Below are positions 59,481 to 64,000 of a stretch of 64,000 nt of DNA, one piece after another (position 1 is the stretch's first letter; every line of letters begins with the position of its first letter). The notes below the pieces were generated by a model. That model saw nothing but the letters and a program-made list of their open reading frames with translations, had not been told where the DNA came from and searched no databases. The DNA is taken from the NCBI GenBank assembly GCA_903813345.2, contig CAIIXF020000005.1, forward strand, positions 15,813,375 through 15,877,374. The letters are read 5' to 3'. The translations under genes were made by a program, and so were the position numbers. This DNA is from Owenia fusiformis. Lineage: Eukaryota; Annelida; Polychaeta; Sabellida; Oweniidae.

Positions 59481-61727
59481 ATAACAAAAATACGTTACAG
59501 AAAGTGACAGAAATACATTCGAAAAGACACATATCATCTAAGGATTTTGTCCAAAGAACCACGTATGGTACAACTAAACGTATTGTTGCTATATTGTACT
59601 GGATTGTGCGCCTGTACAATACGGTACTGTTTCACCCTTTGCAGGTACATATCCTTGGAAAGTCAATCTGAACCCCAAATGATACTATTGAAAGTAGGTT
59701 TTGGGAGTAGCATGGTGTACTATTTACTATAAGATAGACAGGAAAATCACAACTGTGGCATATGCCTGTTATTTGTCTTTCGCGTGGCACGTGGGGACCT
59801 GTCAGATTTGAACAGTTTTAGGGCAATATGTTAACTCCACATGGCCAATATATTTTCTTGTGGCATTATTAGCATATGATAATATTATTGTAAATTCCAA
59901 ATCAATCCTAACATTCAAACCAAGTTGTCAGTAGCCTAGTTCCCAGTCCATTGCATTCGTCAAGCCCAGAGATCCAGAATAGTGAAGGAGGAACCGCGGA
60001 AGACCTAGATCTATGAAGGATGAATTCGTGTAGAACTATACTGTCGACAGGAAGTTGGTCAAATGACCATTTTTAAATCTTCTTGGCGACGAGACAAACT
60101 AATGAAGTCTCATATGTTCGAATGCCAGATCGGGTATGGTTTATAATGAAACAGGAAAATTAATTTGTCTAGAGGACACAAGAAGGATGTTTGTTACTGC
60201 ATTTACTAATGTTTGGCAAAGCACTTTGGATAAATTAATGAGCAATATTTGAGAGAGACGTAATGCTTAGTTGTGCTCAATGAGTCATGAACAGATTTGA
60301 AATTAATTCTGTTTATGTTTTGTGTCATTTTGCCTTCTTAACTTTCATTGGTGTATATTCTGTGTGTAATATTAACTCTCAGTGAAAATCAAGAGAGAAA
60401 ACAAAAAAACGACACCTATCGTTCATTTTTAGAAATAATTCAGTTTCAATTTTTGCCTTCTTGATTTGTGAAAAACATATGTTGAAATGTTACGTATGTT
60501 ATGCTAAATTTGGCACGTCCATCGGTACACACCTCAACACCTTAAGTTGCATCCACACAACCTTTACTGTTATAATGATTAGTAGTATGCCAGTCAGCAT
60601 TAACATGACTTTACATTGACTTAAAAACATAGAAAACTCTGTGATATGCCCTGGTGCATCATATGATACAAGTATCAGAACTTTCTTCATCCTTGGTTCA
60701 CCTTGCGGGGTCATAAAATGAGTTCAATAGGCGTCTCTGAAATGTGAATCAAAATGTGTGCCCCTCAAGAGTCAATACGTTTCCAAGCAGTCTGCACGTT
60801 AAGTGTCGACGTTTAAGTCAATTGTAGTATTTTACAATTGATCGTTCAATATTTTGAACCCTAAGTCCATCTATTTACCAATTATTTGTGAACCAAATTA
60901 TCTTCATTTGGACAATTGGGACTACACCAATGACATTTTGAAATGACGAGTGTTGCAGGCATTCCACCTATACCCTGCGTGCAGAGTCAAGTTAAACTAC
61001 AAGACGTAGCTCTATTTTAAGAAGTGGAGTCAAACGAAGGGAAAGGGTATTCCACCCAGCCCTTTATCACATAAAACGTATCTCTCCTTAGGTCTTGATT
61101 AGAACCTTCTTATAATGCCCTTACATAAAATGTGACCTTGCAAAGATATTGGTTATGTTACTAGAATGTAAAGTGTCAACACCAATGACAGGGCGGAGCA
61201 TTTTCTGATTTACCAAGGGCGACAAGTTGACATTAATAAAAATAGCGTGGGGAATCGAAAGTGATATTTCGAAATTTTGTTTCCACATCATGATAAATGA
61301 AATAAGTATTAACTACAAATGACATCCACGTTTTGTCCCCCCCCTCCCTTGAAGTCGTATAGTCTAATACGAATTAAATTGTGAGAGTTTCAATCAAAAA
61401 ACAAGGAAATTGGTGACTTTAAGATCGAACTAATTCTTTGTGTATATATTTTCAATATTTGTTCAATTGAAATAGACTTAGATCTTAATCTAATAGAAGA
61501 TCGTGATAGTTTATTCAGCTTTATCTATTTTTACCTTGTTTCTCTGTCAAAGTGTATGCTAAGGGATATCGATATCATCAAGTTCAATACCAGCTATACA
61601 AGACAACGCCATGAGCAAGATGACAAAACATGTTTATTTAATAAAACTAAAACTCGATTAACTTGAACATTATACCTTAAGTCACCATTGTTTACACAAT
61701 TGGCGTCAACGTTGTTTATCATGAAGA
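59481..61727. other. Stretch with one signal-peptide-like ORF
   Basis: No confident gene. The one segment of note is the hydrophobic ORF at 60,541-60,606 on the minus strand. A short C-run is present at about 61,339-61,347. Confidence 0.4.
60541..60606 (-). CDS. Possible signal-peptide first exon
   Basis: From an ATG at 60,606 the frame reads MLMLTGILLIIITVKVVWMQ then LK and ends at a possible donor AAG|GTGTTG. A 22-residue hydrophobic start right before a donor is typical of a signal-peptide exon. The frame continues upstream in phase, so the true start is not certain. It could belong to the same unknown minus-strand gene as the segments at 57 kb. Chance remains likely. Confidence 0.22.
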
Positions 61728-64000
61728 AATTAATCAAGGTAATAAAGACTACGTGTAAAAAGTCCCAATATATTAGCCAAATCCTTCTTCTCTGCCTTCA
61801 TTAATCAAGGTAGTTCAGACTACGTGTAAAAGTCCCAATATATTAGATAAATTACTCATTCTACTTTGCGTCACTGATCAATCAAAGTAGTAAAGACGAC
61901 GTGTAGAAGTCCCAATATATTAGCTAAATTACTCATTCTACTTTGCTTCATCAATCAAAGTAGTAAAGACGACGTGTAAAAGTCCCAATATATTAGCTAA
62001 ATTACTCATTCTACTTTGCTTCATCAATCAAAGTAGTAAAGACTACGTGTAAAAGTCCCAATATATTAGCCAAATTACTCATTCTACTTTGCTTCATCAA
62101 TCAAAGTAGTAAAGACCACGCGTAAAAGTCGCAATATATTAGCCAAATTACTCATTCTACTTTGCTTCATCAATCAAAGTAGTAAAGACTACGTTCCAAA
62201 TATATTAGCCAAATTACTCATTCTACATTGCTTCATCAATCAAAGTAGTAAAGACGACGTGTAAAAGTCCCAATATATTAGCTAAATTACTCATTCTACT
62301 TTGCTTCATCAATCAAAGTAGTAAAGACTACGTTCCAAATATATTTACAAATTACTCTACTTTGCTTCATTAATCAAAGTAGTAAAGACGACGTGTAAAA
62401 AGTCCCAATATATTAGCTAAATTACTCATTCTACTTTGCTTCATCAATCAAAGTAGTAAAGACGACGTGTAAAAAGTCCCAATATATTAGCTAAATTACT
62501 CATTCTACTTTGCTTCATTAATCAAAGTAGTAAAGACTACGTTCCAAATATATTTACCAAATTACTCATTCTACTTTGCTTCATTAATCAAAGTAGTAAA
62601 GACTACGTTACAAATATATTTTCCAAATTACTCATTCTACTTTGCTTCATCAATCAAAGTAGTAAAGACGACGTGTAAAAAGTCCCAATATATTAGCTAA
62701 ATTACTCATTCTACTTTGCTTCATCAATCAAAGTAGTAAAGACTACGTTCCAAATATATTTACAAATTACTCTACTTTGCTTCATTAATCAAAGTAGTAA
62801 AGACGACGTGTAAAAAGTCCCAATATATTAGCCAAATTACTCATTCTACTTTGTTTCATCAATCAAAGTAGTAAAGACGACGTGTAAAAGTCCCAATATA
62901 TTAGTCAAATTACTCATTCTACTTTGTTTCATCAATCAAAGTAGTAAAGACTACGTGTAAAAGTCCCAATATATTAGCCAAATTACTCATTCTACTTTGT
63001 TTCATCAATCAAAGTAGTAAAGACGACGTGTAAAAGTCCCAATATATTAGCCAAATTACTCATTCTACTTTGTTTCATCAATCAAAGTAGTAAAGACTAC
63101 ATTCCAAATATATTTACCAAATTACTCATTCTACTTTGCTTCATCAATCAAAGTAGTAAAGACGATGTGTAAAAAGTCCCAATATATTAGCCAAATTACT
63201 CATTCTACTTTGCTTCATCAATCAAAGTAGTAAAGACTACGTTCCAAATATATTTACAAATTACTCTACTTTGCTTCATTAATCAAAGTAGTAAAGACGA
63301 CGTGTAAAAAGTCCCAATATATTAGCCAAATTACTCATTCTACTTTGTTTCATCAATCAAAGTAGTAAAGACGACGTGTAAAAGTCCCAATATATTAGTC
63401 AAATTACTCATTCTACTTTGCTTCATCAATCAAAGTAATAAAGACGACGTGTAAAAAGTCCCAATATATTTACCAAATTACTCATTCTACTTTGCTTCAT
63501 TAATCAAAGTAGTAAAGACTACGTTCCAAATATATTTACCAAATTACTCATTCTACTTTGCTTCATTAATCAAAGTAGTAAAGACTACGTTCCAAATATA
63601 TTTACCAAATTACTCATTCTACTTTGCTTCATCAATCAAAGTAGTAAAGACGACGTGTAAAAGTCCCAATATATTAGCTAAATTACTCATTCTATATTGC
63701 TTCATCAATCAAAGTAGTAAAGACTACGTTCCAAATATATTTACAAATTACTCTACTTTGCTTCATTAATCAAGGTAGTAAAGACTACGTGTAAAAGTCC
63801 CAATATATTAGCCAAATTACTCATTCTACATTGCTTCATCAATCAAAGTAGTAAAGACGACGTGTAAAAGTCCCAATATATTAGCCAAATTACTCATTCT
63901 ACTTTGCTTCATTAATCAAAGTAGTAAAGACTACGTTCCAAATATATTTACCAAATTACTCATTCTACTTTGCTTCATTAATCAAAGTAGTAAAGACTAC
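61728..64000 (+). repeat. Satellite array with hairpin units, continues past the window
   Basis: More than 30 direct units built from CATTCTACTTTGCTTCATCA, ATCAAAGTAGTAAAGACGAC, and then either GTGTAAAAGTCCCAATATAT (long unit, about 73-77 bp), GTTCCAAATATATTTACC (about 68 bp) or GTTCCAAATATATTTAC followed by the shortened AAATTACTCTAC (about 60 bp). Every unit carries the inverted repeat CTACTTTG-N10-CAAAGTAG, an 8-bp stem. The first units at 61.73-61.87 kb are the most diverged. The array is unbroken to the last base of the window. Confidence 0.96.

Noticed and set aside
59284-59619. 111-codon minus-strand ORF
   Set aside because: It runs across the SINE tail and has an untypical composition. 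I judged it an artefact of the repeat.
61728-64000. CRISPR-like regular array
   Set aside because: Units differ only slightly along their full length and no unique spacers lie between repeats. It is a eukaryotic satellite.

Overview
This is a eukaryotic, AT-rich, intron-rich animal window. Coding sequence occurs as short exons (45-215 nt) with GT/AG borders, separated by long introns full of small transposons and minisatellites. The gene content (a FANK1 orthologue, a PqaA/AprA-family secreted protein, a small SRPBCC-like membrane protein) and the repeats (GTCC-rich repeats, tRNA-derived SINEs, many short TIR elements) suggest a lophotrochozoan, most likely a bivalve mollusc. That taxonomic placement is an inference.

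Layout. (1) 4.1-10.3 kb, plus strand: the ankyrin-repeat half of FANK1 (six ankyrin repeats, normal stop, AATAAA downstream), with a second, related C-terminal exon at 7.79 kb that would give an alternative C-terminus. The fibronectin-III half is mostly missing and probably lies to the left; one possible exon sits at 1.4 kb. (2) 10.7-22.3 kb: repeat country, with a hAT-like element with an 8-bp target duplication, a TIR element with an 8-9 bp duplication, a ~337-bp tandem array, a clustered 16-mer, a fresh 181-bp duplication, and a 1.7-kb TIR element with a tRNA-derived SINE nested inside. (3) 22.3-29.2 kb, minus strand: twelve exons of a PhoPQ-activated-protein (PqaA)/AprA-like gene; signal peptide and C-terminal exons are not found, and two reading-frame conflicts are visible. 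(4) 31.3-33.0 kb, minus strand: a complete three-exon gene for a 183-residue membrane-anchored SRPBCC-like protein, with a 185-bp MITE in intron 2. (5) 33-64 kb: no confident gene. There are many TIR elements, several minisatellites, two tRNA-derived SINEs, three low-confidence minus-strand exons (56.9-60.6 kb), and a satellite with higher-order structure from 61.73 kb to the window end.

The three supported genes have no obvious shared pathway: FANK1 is nuclear and testis/cilia associated in vertebrates, the AprA-like protein is expected to be secreted, and the SRPBCC-like protein probably sits at a membrane. No autonomous transposase, reverse transcriptase, viral gene, CRISPR array or rRNA was recognised.
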